NCBI RefSeq assembly: GCF_902493215.1
Contig: NZ_CABUOL010000008.1
Span: forward strand, 1 to 64,000
DNA from: an uncultured Mediterranea sp.
GTDB lineage: Bacteria > Bacteroidota > Bacteroidia > Bacteroidales > Bacteroidaceae
DNA length: 64,000 bases
Reading direction: 5' to 3'
In this document: positions 1 to 9,239 of the stretch, one piece after another
Position numbering within the stretch: position 1 is the stretch's first letter
Layout of the letters: every line of letters starts with the position of its first letter
Made by a program: the position numbers and the translations under genes
Notes under the pieces: generated by a model
Told to the model about the DNA's origin: nothing
Seen by the model: only the letters and a program-made list of their open reading frames with translations
Databases searched by the model: none

Positions 1-75
1 AATTACAAACTTTTAAATCAAGAATCAGAAGATGTTTTCAACTGCTGATTCGCATTAAGAATTAAAATGTATTCA

Positions 76-1299
76 TCAGCGTGCGGCTACCAGTTCGGCA
101 ATCTTGACCACAACCATCATGGCTTTCTCCATGCTCTGGATGGGCACGAACTCATAACGGCCGTGGAAATTGAGTCCTCCGGCAAAGATATTGGGACAAG
201 GCAAACCCTTGAACGACAGCTGGGCGCCGTCCGTACCACCTCGGATAGCCTTCACACGAGGCTCCACGCCAGCATCCTTCATGGCCTGGAAAGCAATGTC
301 GATGACGTGCATCACCGGTTCTATCTTCTCGCGCATGTTGTAGTACTGGTCGTGCAGGTCGAGCGTAGCCGTACCCTCGCCATACTCGGCATTGATCTTA
401 CGGACGAGGTGTTCCATTTCCTTCTTGCGGCTCTCGAAACGGGCACGGTCATGGTCGCGGATGATGTAAGACACCACCGTCTGCTCCACCTCGCCGCTGA
501 TACCTACCAGGTGATAGAAGCCTTCGTATCCTTCGGTATGCTCGGGCGTTTCGTGGCTGGGCAGCATGGCCATAAAGCGACTGGCCACCCGAATGGAATT
601 GATCATCTTATGCTTGGCATAACCCGGATGCACGTTGCGGCCCTTAAACGTAATCTTGGCCGAAGCGGCATTGAAGTTTTCGAACTCCAGTTCGCCTACC
701 TCACCGCCGTCCATCGTATAAGCCCAGTCGCAACCGAACTTCTCCACATCGAACTTGTGGGCACCGAGACCGATCTCTTCGTCGGGATTGAAGCCGATGC
801 GTATCTTGCCATGCTTGATTTCAGGGTGTTCCTGCAGATAGACAATGGCTGAAACGATTTCGGCAATACCCGCCTTGTCGTCAGCACCAAGCAACGTCTT
901 GCCGTCCGTCACGATCAAGTCCTCACCCTTGTGGTCGAGCAGTTCGGGGAATTGGGAGGGAGACAGCACTATATTTTCTTCGGCACAAAGCACAATGTCC
1001 TTACCGTCGTAATTTTCCACCTTGCGCGGCGACACGTTCTTGCCGCTCATATCGGGGCTTGTATCCATGTGGGCAATGAAACCTACCGTAGGCAACGGCT
1101 TGTCCGTATTGGCGGGAAGCGTGGCAAACAGATAGCCGTTCTCGTCCAACGTAATATCTTCGAGCCCCAACGACTCCAGTTCTTCTTTCAGATAACGGGC
1201 AAAGACCATCTGCCCCGGTGTACTGGGAGTGACACCCGTCTCTTCGTTCGACTGAGTGTCGAAGCTGACATACTTCAAAAAACGTTCTACTAAAGTCAT
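76..1299 (-). CDS. pepT: Peptidase T (tripeptide aminopeptidase)
   Basis: Cytoplasmic zinc exopeptidase of the M20 family that removes the N-terminal residue of tripeptides. Family motifs are visible in order: HMDTSPD (first metal histidine and catalytic Asp), GADDKAG (bridging Asp), NPDEEIG (catalytic Glu and metal Glu), and a C-terminal GGTDGAQLSFKG block. The 407-residue length is normal for PepT. The start is set at MTLVERFLKY; a Met nine codons upstream adds a short leucine-rich stretch that the family lacks. A promoter lies upstream at 1345-1375. The gene downstream on this strand lies beyond the left edge of the window. Identification is secure. Confidence 0.96.
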   Translation of the reverse strand: MTLVERFLKYVSFDTQSNEETGVTPSTPGQMVFARYLKEELESLGLEDITLDENGYLFATLPANTDKPLPTVGFIAHMDTSPDMSGKNVSPRKVENYDGKDIVLCAEENIVLSPSQFPELLDHKGEDLIVTDGKTLLGADDKAGIAEIVSAIVYLQEHPEIKHGKIRIGFNPDEEIGLGAHKFDVEKFGCDWAYTMDGGEVGELEFENFNAASAKITFKGRNVHPGYAKHKMINSIRVASRFMAMLPSHETPEHTEGYEGFYHLVGISGEVEQTVVSYIIRDHDRARFESRKKEMEHLVRKINAEYGEGTATLDLHDQYYNMREKIEPVMHVIDIAFQAMKDAGVEPRVKAIRGGTDGAQLSFKGLPCPNIFAGGLNFHGRYEFVPIQSMEKAMMVVVKIAELVAAR

Positions 1300-1344
1300 A
1301 TCATTCAAATAAAAGAGATTCAACAAAATTGTTCATTGTGCCCG

Positions 1345-1375
1345 TAAAGGTAGAAAAAGGGGCGTAAATTGCCAA
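1345..1375 (-). promoter_or_regulatory. Bacteroides-type promoter for pepT
   Basis: On the minus strand TTG (1373-1375) is followed after 20 bases by TACCTTTA (1345-1352), one mismatch from TAnnTTTG. It overlaps the terminator hairpin of the upstream PurF-like gene. Confidence 0.5.
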
Positions 1376-1395
1376 GCAATCCACGCCCCTTTTTT
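1354..1395. terminator. Intrinsic terminator downstream of the PurF-like gene
   Basis: A hairpin with arms AAAGGGGCGT and ACGCCCCTTT. A-runs and T-runs flank both sides, so it can work in both directions. It lies just past the stop codon of the gene starting at 2829. Confidence 0.75.
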
Positions 1396-1419
1396 ATTTC
1401 TATTTTAACTATTTGTCAA

Positions 1420-2829
1420 TCAGAAACAGCTGCTGCCGTCAAAACAATGCGTACAAAGCTTGCACTTGGGCAGGCCGATGCTCTCGACCAGCGTCTCCAG
1501 CGTATTGAAACGCAAGGAAGTGAAGCCAAAACGCTCGCGCATGATTTCGACCATACGGTTGTATTCGGGCGATCCGGTCGTAGCATATTTCTCAAGATTC
1601 TTGTTTTCGTCGCCTTCCAGTTCCTTGATGATGCGGCGTGTAATCAGTTCAAGCGGACTCTTGGATGCCGTAAACCCAATGAACGGACAAGAGTAGATGA
1701 GCGGCGGACAAGCTATGCGGATGTGCACTTCCTTGGCACCATACTCATAGAGCACCTTGACATTGTCGCGGAGCTGTGTACCACGTACGATGGAATCGTC
1801 GCAGAAGAGAAGGCGCTTGCCCTGAAGCATCGCACGATTGGGGATAAGCTTCATCTTGGCTACAAGATTACGCATCTCCTGCCGACTGGGAGTGAAGCTG
1901 CGCGGCCAGGTCGGAGTATACTTGGCAATGGCACGATGATAGGGAATGCCCTTGCCTTCGGCATACCCCAAAGCCATACCTACACCCGAATCAGGAATAC
2001 CACAAGCACAATCTACTTCAGACGAGTCGGTCTGCCCCATTTTCAAACCGCTGGTGAAGCGGACCTCTTCGACATTGCGTCCTTCGTAACACGACGTAGG
2101 GAAACCATAATAAACCCACAGGAACGAACAAATCTGCATCTTCTCTTCCGGCTTACGCATCTGCTCGATACCTTCGGCCCGCAAACGAACGATTTCGCCC
2201 GGCCCCAGATAGCGCTCCACTTCGTAGTCGAGGTTGGGAAAACAGCTCGATTCGCTGGTGGCGGCATAGGCACCGTCCTTACGTCCGATGACAATCGGCG
2301 TACGCCCCCACTTGTCGCGGGCGGCAATGATACCGTCTTCTGTCAGAAGCAACATGGAACAGGAGCCTTTGATGTGCCTGTAGACATTTTCAATACCTTC
2401 TACAAAGTTCTTGCCTTGGATAATGAGCAGGGCTATCAGTTCCGTCTGGTTGGTCTGGCCGGAGCTGAGCTCGGAGAAGTGCATGTTCTGCTTGAGCAAA
2501 TCGGCCTCCAGCTCGGCTATGTTTACAATCTTGGCTACTGTCACAATGGCGAAACGCCCCAGGTGGGAGTTCAGGATAATGGGCTGCGCGTCCGTATCGC
2601 TGATGATGCCGATACCTGAATTGCCCTTGAACTTATCCAGCTCGTCTTCGAACTTCGTACGGAAATAGGTGCTTTCCAGATTGTGGATAGAACGGTTGAA
2701 GCTTTGGGTCGCGCCGTCGTAAGTAGCCATACCGCCCCGTTTCGTACCTAAATGTGAATTGTAGTCTGTACCATAAAACAAATCAGTCACACAACTTTCT
2801 TTGGCGACTGTACCGAAGAAACCTCCCAT
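1420..2829 (-). CDS. PurF-like amidophosphoribosyltransferase paralog lacking glutaminase residues
   Basis: Full-length homolog (469 aa) of glutamine PRPP amidotransferase. The C-terminal phosphoribosyltransferase half keeps the PRPP loop (LLFCDDSIVRGTQL). It also keeps the cysteines that bind the 4Fe-4S cluster in the Bacillus-type enzyme (in QICSFLWVY, IYSCPFIGF and the C-terminal CKLCTHC). The N-terminal Ntn domain is degenerate. The nucleophile Cys after Met is Gly (MGGFFG), RGQ is RGG, the arginine block GHVRY is GIIS, and the oxyanion motif HNGN is absent. Glutamine hydrolysis is therefore unlikely. It could use free ammonia, act in another pathway or be regulatory. A -7 box TACCTTTG lies at 2883-2890 on minus. 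Many databases would simply call it amidophosphoribosyltransferase. Confidence 0.85.
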   Translation of the reverse strand: MGGFFGTVAKESCVTDLFYGTDYNSHLGTKRGGMATYDGATQSFNRSIHNLESTYFRTKFEDELDKFKGNSGIGIISDTDAQPIILNSHLGRFAIVTVAKIVNIAELEADLLKQNMHFSELSSGQTNQTELIALLIIQGKNFVEGIENVYRHIKGSCSMLLLTEDGIIAARDKWGRTPIVIGRKDGAYAATSESSCFPNLDYEVERYLGPGEIVRLRAEGIEQMRKPEEKMQICSFLWVYYGFPTSCYEGRNVEEVRFTSGLKMGQTDSSEVDCACGIPDSGVGMALGYAEGKGIPYHRAIAKYTPTWPRSFTPSRQEMRNLVAKMKLIPNRAMLQGKRLLFCDDSIVRGTQLRDNVKVLYEYGAKEVHIRIACPPLIYSCPFIGFTASKSPLELITRRIIKELEGDENKNLEKYATTGSPEYNRMVEIMRERFGFTSLRFNTLETLVESIGLPKCKLCTHCFDGSSCF

Positions 2830-2937
2830 ATATGTATATTCTTTAATATATTATGTATAGTGTCCGCTTATAAAAACGATTGCAAAGGTACAAATAAGTC
2901 GGCAGGCAACATTCGGAAATGCCCAGTTTTTTTCAGT

Positions 2938-2973
2938 AAAAAACGCCCTGCAAGCTTAAAAACTCGCAGAGCG
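2938..2973 (-). terminator. Intrinsic terminator after the GH97 gene
   Basis: Arms CGCCCTGC (2944-2951) and GCAGAGCG (2966-2973) with one mismatch, followed on the minus strand by a T run. It sits 37 bases past the GH97 stop codon. Confidence 0.65.
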
Positions 2974-3009
2974 CTTACCAACACCTATGAAGCTATCTTC
3001 TTACCTTTT

Positions 3010-5166
3010 TCAGTTTCTCCATTTCTTCACAGATTTCAGGTCGTCGGGCGTAGCCTCAATCAGGCTCAAGGCAAAGCCTCCGCTACGCGCTTCCCTGACG
3101 GTCATCTTGGTCTTGGAAGTCACGATACCTTTCTTTATCTGATAAGAAGTGGGATTTTCCTTATAGTCGGCATCCTTGCCGTCGGCATAAAGGGTAGCCA
3201 CGTATTTCTTGTCGGCATCGAGGAAGTCGAGCTTGAACTCGGCTGTACGGGCATTTTCGTCGGTAATGCCACCAACGAACCAGTTGTCCGTTCCCTTGGC
3301 CTTGCGCGCGATGGTGATGTAGTCGCCCGGCTCGGCTTCGATGTAATTGCTTTCATCCCAATCTACGGCAACGTCCTTGATGAACTGGAAGGCGTCCATG
3401 CGCTTCTCGTAGTTCTCGACCACGTCGGCAGCCATCTGCAAGGGACTGTAGAGGGTAACGTAGAGGGCCAGCTGCTTGCAAAGGGTTGTCTGCACCTGTC
3501 CGTGAGGCAAATCGCCCATAAAGTCTAGCTTCGTGTCAAAGATACCCGGCGTATAGTCCATCGGACCGCCGATGAGACGGTTGAAGGGCAAGAGCGTAGT
3601 GTGGAAAGGCTTACTACCGCCAAAGGCTTCGTATTCGGTGCCTCGGGCCGACTCATTGCCTATCAGGTTGGGGTACGTACGGCAAAGGCCGGTGGGGCGC
3701 ACGGCTTCGTGTCCGTTGACCATAATCTTGTATTCGGCCGCTTTCTTGACGGCATACAGGTAGTGATTGTTCATCCACTGACCGTAATGGTGCTCGCCAC
3801 GAGGAATGATGTTTCCTACATATCCGCTCTTCACGGCATTGTAGCCATTGTCTACCATAAACTGATAGGCCTTGTCCAGATGGCGTTCGTAGTTGCGTAC
3901 GGAAGAAGATGTCTCGTGATGCATCATCAGTCTCACCCCTTTGCTACGGGCATAGTCGTTCAGCATCTTCACATCGAAATCGGGATAGGGGGTCACGAAG
4001 TCGAACACATAATCCTTTGACTTGCCGAACCAGTCTTCCCAACCTTCATTCCAACCTTCGACCAGCACCTGATCAAGCCCGTTGGCAGCCGCAAAGTCGA
4101 TGTATTTCTTCACGTGCTCGTTGTTGGCTCCATGACGGCCGTTGGGTTTGGTCTTCGTATAATCTGTCTGCCCCAACTTGACGGAAGGAAGTTCGTCGGT
4201 GTAGGCCCATGTGCTCTTGCCGGCAATCATCTCCCACCACACGCCGACGTACTTCACGGGTTTGATCCACGACACGTCTTCGTAAGCACAAGGTTCATTG
4301 AGATTCAGCGTGATGCGCGAGGCAAGGATGTCGCGTGCGTCGTCGCTCACAATGACCGTACGCCAGGGTGAGGTGCAGGGAGCCTGCAAATAGCCCTTGT
4401 TGCCCTGTGCATCAGGAGTCAGCCAGGACTCGAACACCAGGTTCTTGTCGTCGAGGTTGAGGTGCATGCACGAATAGTCGACCAATGCCGCCTCGTGCAG
4501 GTTGATGTAGAGGCCGTCGGCCGTCTTCATCTGCAAGGCCGTCTGCACGCCTGTAGGCGAGAAGGGAGTCTGCGAAGAGTTGGGCGTAATGGCACCTTTC
4601 ATCAGGCCGCGTATCTCCGTCAGCTTCGATTCGGTATAGTCATATTCCTGCGTATCGTAATCGCCAGGTATCCAGAAGGCCGTGTGGTCGCCCGCCATGG
4701 CAAACTGGGTATGCTCTTCCTTGATGACGAAATAATTGAGGTTCTTCTGCAAAGGGAATTCGTAGCGGAAGCCCAGGCCGTCGTCGAAGAGGCGGAAACG
4801 GATGACGATATTACGCTCCTGCGCCTTCTGGTTCAGGGTCACCGCCATTTCATTGTAATGGTTGCGGATTTCCTTCTCCTCGCCCCAGACAGGCTGCCAA
4901 GTTTCGTCGAACGTGGAAGTCTTCACGCCGGCCAGCGAGAAGCCATTCATCAGGCCCGGATCGTCCTTCAGCTCCAATCCCAGCTTGGATGGCTTGATAA
5001 CGGTTTTATCCTCATAATACAGTTCGTAGACGGGTTCTCCCTGCGCATTGACCGTAAAGTTCAGACGAAGTTGTCCGTTGGGCGAAGTGAGTTCTTCGGC
5101 CCCCACTCCTGCGGTTACGCCAAGGAAAAGCAACAGAAATAGGAATTTTGAAATGAATGTTTTCAT
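3010..5166 (-). CDS. Secreted GH97 alpha-glucosidase (SusB type)
   Basis: Exported glycoside hydrolase, 718 aa, that should release glucose from alpha-linked glucosides by inversion. A signal peptide covers about residues 1-23 (FLFLLLFLGVTAGVGA). Three glutamates known as catalytic in SusB (E439, E508, E532) align here at E418 (HHETSSS), E487 (GHEAVRPTG) and E511 (RGTEYEA). The calcium-ligand Glu526 aligns at E505. All four keep a constant offset of 21, so this is the inverting glucosidase branch rather than the retaining galactosidase branch. The start is placed at MKTFISK (MRNMKTF, three codons earlier, is possible). A TATCTTTG -7 box lies at 5200-5207 on minus. No SusC/SusD neighbours are present. 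Confidence 0.93.
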   Translation of the reverse strand: MKTFISKFLFLLLFLGVTAGVGAEELTSPNGQLRLNFTVNAQGEPVYELYYEDKTVIKPSKLGLELKDDPGLMNGFSLAGVKTSTFDETWQPVWGEEKEIRNHYNEMAVTLNQKAQERNIVIRFRLFDDGLGFRYEFPLQKNLNYFVIKEEHTQFAMAGDHTAFWIPGDYDTQEYDYTESKLTEIRGLMKGAITPNSSQTPFSPTGVQTALQMKTADGLYINLHEAALVDYSCMHLNLDDKNLVFESWLTPDAQGNKGYLQAPCTSPWRTVIVSDDARDILASRITLNLNEPCAYEDVSWIKPVKYVGVWWEMIAGKSTWAYTDELPSVKLGQTDYTKTKPNGRHGANNEHVKKYIDFAAANGLDQVLVEGWNEGWEDWFGKSKDYVFDFVTPYPDFDVKMLNDYARSKGVRLMMHHETSSSVRNYERHLDKAYQFMVDNGYNAVKSGYVGNIIPRGEHHYGQWMNNHYLYAVKKAAEYKIMVNGHEAVRPTGLCRTYPNLIGNESARGTEYEAFGGSKPFHTTLLPFNRLIGGPMDYTPGIFDTKLDFMGDLPHGQVQTTLCKQLALYVTLYSPLQMAADVVENYEKRMDAFQFIKDVAVDWDESNYIEAEPGDYITIARKAKGTDNWFVGGITDENARTAEFKLDFLDADKKYVATLYADGKDADYKENPTSYQIKKGIVTSKTKMTVREARSGGFALSLIEATPDDLKSVKKWRN

Positions 5167-5300
5167 GTTTCTCATGTGCAATGTTAGTAATTTGTGTGAC
5201 AAAGATAGAAAAGAGAAAAGAAATTGGCAGGCTGTTGCCGATAAAAAGCCTGAAAGCCATTCAGCAAACGTTTGCATACGTCCCATAGGGGGCGAAAAGA

Positions 5301-5366
5301 CAAAACAGCCTTTTCCCGACAGGAAAGCAGCCTTTTCTGCCTCGCAAAACAGCCTTTTCCTGCAAA
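5301..5366. repeat. 22-bp-period array, three units
   Basis: CAGCCTTTTC occurs at 5306, 5328 and 5350, exactly 22 bases apart. The units are CAAAACAGCCTTTTC, GAAAGCAGCCTTTTC and CAAAACAGCCTTTTC, each followed by a 7-base spacer. It lies between the divergent GH97 and crcB genes, upstream of the crcB -7 box TACCTTTG (5404-5411). The rest of the gap from 5167 holds only the GH97 promoter. Confidence 0.8.
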
Positions 5367-5462
5367 AAGAAGAAAGTTGCTTCGGAAAGCCCCGATGTTT
5401 TCCTACCTTTGCATCCGTAATCGGGCAGGCAGCTGCCTGCCGCCAAACATAAGACTGACGCC

Positions 5463-5834
5463 ATGACAAAAGAACTGATAGCTATCTTTATCGGAGGAGG
5501 CACAGGAAGTGTGCTCCGCTATTGCGTGCAAATGGCTTTGCACGAACGCATCGTACCCTACAATTTTCCATGGGCCACATTCACCGTCAACATCGTGGGC
5601 AGTTTCCTCATCGGTTTCTTCTATTCCTGGTCGGCCCGCTTCAACCTGCCAACAGAAATCCGCCTCCTGCTGACGACCGGCCTCTGTGGAGGGTTCACCA
5701 CCTTCTCGACCTTCAGCAACGACGGCCTGACGCTGCTCAAGCAAGGCTATGGGAGCCTGTTCCTGCTATACGTCCTGCTGAGCATTGTGCTGGGGATTCT
5801 TGCAGCCCTCGGCGGAAATCTGTGCGGCCGATAA
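5463..5834 (+). CDS. crcB: Fluoride ion channel CrcB/Fluc
   Basis: Inner-membrane channel that exports fluoride as a dual-topology dimer. At 123 aa it has the expected four transmembrane helices. Family motifs are visible: GGGTGSVLRY near the N terminus, the NIVGSFLIGF helix with the pore Asn, and GGFTTFSTFSNDG, the broken helix with the central sodium site and the phenylalanine box. A TACCTTTG box lies at 5404-5411, leaving about 48 bases of leader. I see no fluoride riboswitch in that leader. The gene is divergent from the GH97 gene and separate from nagA. Confidence 0.95.
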   Translation: MTKELIAIFIGGGTGSVLRYCVQMALHERIVPYNFPWATFTVNIVGSFLIGFFYSWSARFNLPTEIRLLLTTGLCGGFTTFSTFSNDGLTLLKQGYGSLFLLYVLLSIVLGILAALGGNLCGR

Positions 5835-5995
5835 CGGACCTTTTTCAGCATTAACTAAAAGAATTTAGAGTATTTAATAGAAAATACCTATCAATAGTGA
5901 AGCTATATTTAGAGGAAAGTCCGTACTTTTGTAGGTGAAAAACCAATTTTTACAATGACAATTAACAAAAACAACAATACTAACCACTAAATCCT

Positions 5996-7159
5996 ATGCT
6001 GACTCAACTCATCAATGCCCGCATCCTCACTCCGCAAGGATGGCTGAAGGATGGTTCCGTCCTCATCAGAGACGGTAAGATTTTGGAAGTGACCAACTGC
6101 GACCTGGCCGTGATAGGCGCCACACTCATCGACGTCAAAGGCATGTACGTACTGCCCGGCGGCATCGAAATCCACGCCCACGGAGGCGGCGGACGCGACT
6201 TTATGGAATGCACCGAAGATGCTTTCCGCCAAGCTGTCCAGACGCACATGAAGTATGGCACGACCAGCATCTTCCCCACTCTGTCCTCGTCAACCGTCCC
6301 CATGATCGAGCAGGCAGCCGAGACTTGTACCAAGCTGATGGCCGAACCCGACAGCCCCATCCTGGGTCTGCATCTCGAAGGCCACTACTTCAACATGGCC
6401 ATGGCCGGCGGACAGCTCCCCGAGAATATCAAGAACCCCGACCCGAACGAATACATTCCGCTCGTTGAACGCTGGTCGTGCATCAAGCGCTGGGATGCCG
6501 CCCCCGAACTGCCGGGTGCCATCCAGTTCGGAAAATACATCTCCGGCAAGGGCATTCTTGCCTCCGTCGGACACACACAGGCCGAATTCGAAGACATACA
6601 GGCCGCCTACGAAGCAGGATACACCCACGCCACCCACTTCTACAACGCCATGCCGGGCTTCCACAAGCGCCGCGAATACAAGTACGAAGGTACGGTGGAG
6701 AGCATCTATCTGCTGGACGACATGACGGTAGAAGTCGTAGCCGACGGCATCCACGTGCCGCCCACCATCCTGAGACTGGTCTATAAAATAAAAGGAGTGG
6801 AGCGCATGTGCCTCATCACCGACGCCCTGGCCTGCGCCGCCAGCGACAGCAAGGAAGCTTTCGACCCCCGTGTCATTATTGAAGACGGCGTCTGCAAGCT
6901 GGCCGACCGCTCGGCACTGGCGGGAAGTATCGCCACGATGGACCGCCTCATCCGCACTGTCGTACAGAAAGCCGACATCCCTTTGGCCGACGCCGCCCGC
7001 ATGGTATCGGAAACGCCAGCCAAGATTATGGGTGTGTACGACCGCAAGGGTTCGTTGCAGAAGGGTAAAGATGCCGATATCATCGTCATGGACGAAAACT
7101 TGAACGTACGTGCCGTCTGGGCCATGGGCAAGCTCGTCCCTGACACCTATAAAATATAA
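5996..7159 (+). CDS. nagA: N-acetylglucosamine-6-phosphate deacetylase
   Basis: Cytoplasmic amidohydrolase that converts N-acetylglucosamine 6-phosphate to glucosamine 6-phosphate and acetate. The 387-aa protein shows the HAHGGGG metal motif near residue 61, HLEGHYF with the metal Glu, GHTQAEF and ATHFYNAM with metal or substrate histidines, and LITDALA with the catalytic Asp. The next gene, 33 bases downstream, is the NagB-like/PIG-L fusion, so the pair should act on amino sugars. A TACTTTTG -7 box is at 5924-5931; no good -33 element is seen. Confidence 0.95.
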   Translation: MLTQLINARILTPQGWLKDGSVLIRDGKILEVTNCDLAVIGATLIDVKGMYVLPGGIEIHAHGGGGRDFMECTEDAFRQAVQTHMKYGTTSIFPTLSSSTVPMIEQAAETCTKLMAEPDSPILGLHLEGHYFNMAMAGGQLPENIKNPDPNEYIPLVERWSCIKRWDAAPELPGAIQFGKYISGKGILASVGHTQAEFEDIQAAYEAGYTHATHFYNAMPGFHKRREYKYEGTVESIYLLDDMTVEVVADGIHVPPTILRLVYKIKGVERMCLITDALACAASDSKEAFDPRVIIEDGVCKLADRSALAGSIATMDRLIRTVVQKADIPLADAARMVSETPAKIMGVYDRKGSLQKGKDADIIVMDENLNVRAVWAMGKLVPDTYKI

Positions 7160-7192
7160 CGGACGCAATCAATTACTTTAATACAATCGATT

Positions 7193-9184
7193 ATGAAGAC
7201 AAATCTAAGTTCACAAATCACTCTGAACCGAGTGTCGACGAGGTACTATCGCCCGGAGAACGCTTTCGAACGCTCTGTGCTGACCCGTCTGGAGAAAGTA
7301 CCCACCGATATCTACGAAACCGCAGAAGAAGGTGCCGACCAGATAGCCCGCGACATTGCACAGCTGATACGTGACAAGCAGAAAGCCGGACGCTTCTGTG
7401 TACTGGCACTGGCAGGCGGCAATTCGCCCCGCAACGTATACGCTGCCCTGGTGCGCATGCATCAAGAAGAAGGCTTGAGCTTCCGCAATGTCATCGTGTT
7501 CAACCTCTACGAGTATTATCCCTTGGCTCCCGATGCTGCTACCAGCAACCTGAACGCCCTGAAAGAAATGCTCCTCGACCATGTGGACATAGACAAGCAG
7601 AACATCTTCAGCCCCGACGGCTCCATTGCCAAGGACACCATCTTCGAATATTGCCGCCTGTACGAGCAGCGCATCGAAAGCTTCGGCGGATTGGATGTTG
7701 CCCTGCTGGGCATAGGCCGTGTGGGTAATATCGGTTTCAATGAGCCGGGTTCACGTCTGAACTCCACCACCCGCCTCATCCTGCTGGACAGCGATTCGCG
7801 CAACGATGCTGCCAAAATATTCGGAGCCATCGACAATACACCCGTCAGCTCCATCACGATGGGAGTATCGACCATCCTCGCCGCCAAGAAAGTCTACCTC
7901 ATGGCCTGGGGAGAAGAGAAAGCCAAAATGGTGAAAGAATGTGTGGAAGGCAACATCACCGACACCATCCCCGCATCCTATTTGCAGACGCACAACAACG
8001 CACACATCGTAGTCGACCTCTCGGCTGCCGCCAACCTGACACGTATCCAGCGTCCCTGGCTGGTGACTTCCTGCGAATGGAACGACAAGCTCATCCGAAG
8101 CGCCATCGTATGGTTGTGCCAGCTCACAGGCAAACCCATCCTCAAGCTGACCAACAAGGACTACAACGAGAACGGTTTGAGCGAACTGCTGGCTCTCTAT
8201 GGTTCGGCCTACAATGTGAACATCAAGATATTCAACGACCTGCAGCACACCATTACCGGATGGCCGGGCGGCAAGCCGAACGCCGACGACACCTATCGTC
8301 CCGAACGTGCCAACCCCTTCCCGAAACGTGTAGTGGTCTTTTCTCCGCACCCAGATGACGACGTTATCTCCATGGGTGGTACCATCCGTCGCCTGGTAGA
8401 GCAGGGTCACGACGTACATGTAGCCTACGAAACCAGCGGCAACATTGCCGTGGGCGACGAAGAGGTGGTTCGTTTCCTGCACTTCATCAACGGCTTCAAC
8501 CAGCTTTTCAATGACAGCGCCGACCAGGTCATCAACGAAAAGTATGCTGAAATCCGTAAGTTCCTGCGCGAAAAGAAGGACGGCGACATGGATACCCGCG
8601 ACATCCTCACCATCAAGGGACTCATCCGTCGTGGCGAAGCACGTACGGCCTGTACCTACAATAACATTCCGTTGGATCATTGCCATTTCCTTGACCTGCC
8701 TTTCTACGAGACCGGCAAAATCAAGAAGAACCCCATCAGCGAGGCCGACGTTGAAATCGTACGCAACCTGTTGCGCGAAGTAAAACCTCATCAGGTATTC
8801 GTGGCAGGCGACCTGGCCGATCCGCATGGCACTCACCGTGTCTGCACCGATGCCGTATTCGCCGCTATCGACCTGGAAAAGGAAGAAGGCGCCGAATGGT
8901 TGAAGGATTGCCGCATCTGGATGTATCGCGGTGCATGGGCCGAATGGGAAATCGAGAATATCGAAATGGCTGTGCCCATCAGCCCCGAAGAACTGAGAGC
9001 CAAACGCAACTCCATTCTGAAGCACCAAAGTCAGATGGAAAGCGCTCCGTTCCTGGGTAACGACGAACGCCTTTTCTGGCAACGAAGCGAAGACCGTAAC
9101 CGTGGTACAGCCAATCTGTACAACAGTTTGGGCTTGGCCAGCTACGAAGCGATGGAAGCGTTTGTAGAGTATATTCCGCTATAA
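7193..9184 (+). CDS. NagB-like domain fused to a PIG-L/LmbE deacetylase domain
   Basis: A 663-aa two-domain protein. Residues about 30-290 resemble glucosamine-6-phosphate deaminase. Residues about 375-600 are a zinc deacetylase of the PIG-L/LmbE family, with HPDDD at 384-388 and DPHGTHR later. The deacetylase motifs are intact. The NagB half is not: FNMDEY is FNLYEY (catalytic Asp72 is Tyr106), and DGHIAFNEP is VGNIGFNEP (Asp141 is Val177, His143 is Asn179; only Glu148 is kept as E184). The usual name 'glucosamine-6-phosphate deaminase' is therefore doubtful. The NagB half may bind a sugar phosphate while the other half deacetylates. Tandem with nagA, probably one operon. Confidence 0.88.
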   Translation: MKTNLSSQITLNRVSTRYYRPENAFERSVLTRLEKVPTDIYETAEEGADQIARDIAQLIRDKQKAGRFCVLALAGGNSPRNVYAALVRMHQEEGLSFRNVIVFNLYEYYPLAPDAATSNLNALKEMLLDHVDIDKQNIFSPDGSIAKDTIFEYCRLYEQRIESFGGLDVALLGIGRVGNIGFNEPGSRLNSTTRLILLDSDSRNDAAKIFGAIDNTPVSSITMGVSTILAAKKVYLMAWGEEKAKMVKECVEGNITDTIPASYLQTHNNAHIVVDLSAAANLTRIQRPWLVTSCEWNDKLIRSAIVWLCQLTGKPILKLTNKDYNENGLSELLALYGSAYNVNIKIFNDLQHTITGWPGGKPNADDTYRPERANPFPKRVVVFSPHPDDDVISMGGTIRRLVEQGHDVHVAYETSGNIAVGDEEVVRFLHFINGFNQLFNDSADQVINEKYAEIRKFLREKKDGDMDTRDILTIKGLIRRGEARTACTYNNIPLDHCHFLDLPFYETGKIKKNPISEADVEIVRNLLREVKPHQVFVAGDLADPHGTHRVCTDAVFAAIDLEKEEGAEWLKDCRIWMYRGAWAEWEIENIEMAVPISPEELRAKRNSILKHQSQMESAPFLGNDERLFWQRSEDRNRGTANLYNSLGLASYEAMEAFVEYIPL

Positions 9185-9202
9185 CATTTACCTTTTTATA
9201 CA

Positions 9203-9232
9203 GAAGAGGGTGTGCCGTGGCACGCCCTCTTC
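9203..9232. terminator. Bidirectional terminator between convergent genes
   Basis: A 14-bp stem with a 2-base loop, arms GAAGAGGGTGTGCC and GGCACGCCCTCTTC. It lies 18 bases past the NagB-like gene and 7 bases from the end of the convergent AraC gene. Confidence 0.8.
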
Positions 9233-9239
9233 TTATATA

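Noticed and set aside
5412..5462. Fluoride riboswitch before crcB
   Set aside because: The leader of about 50 bases lacks the pseudoknot motif I would expect and is too short.
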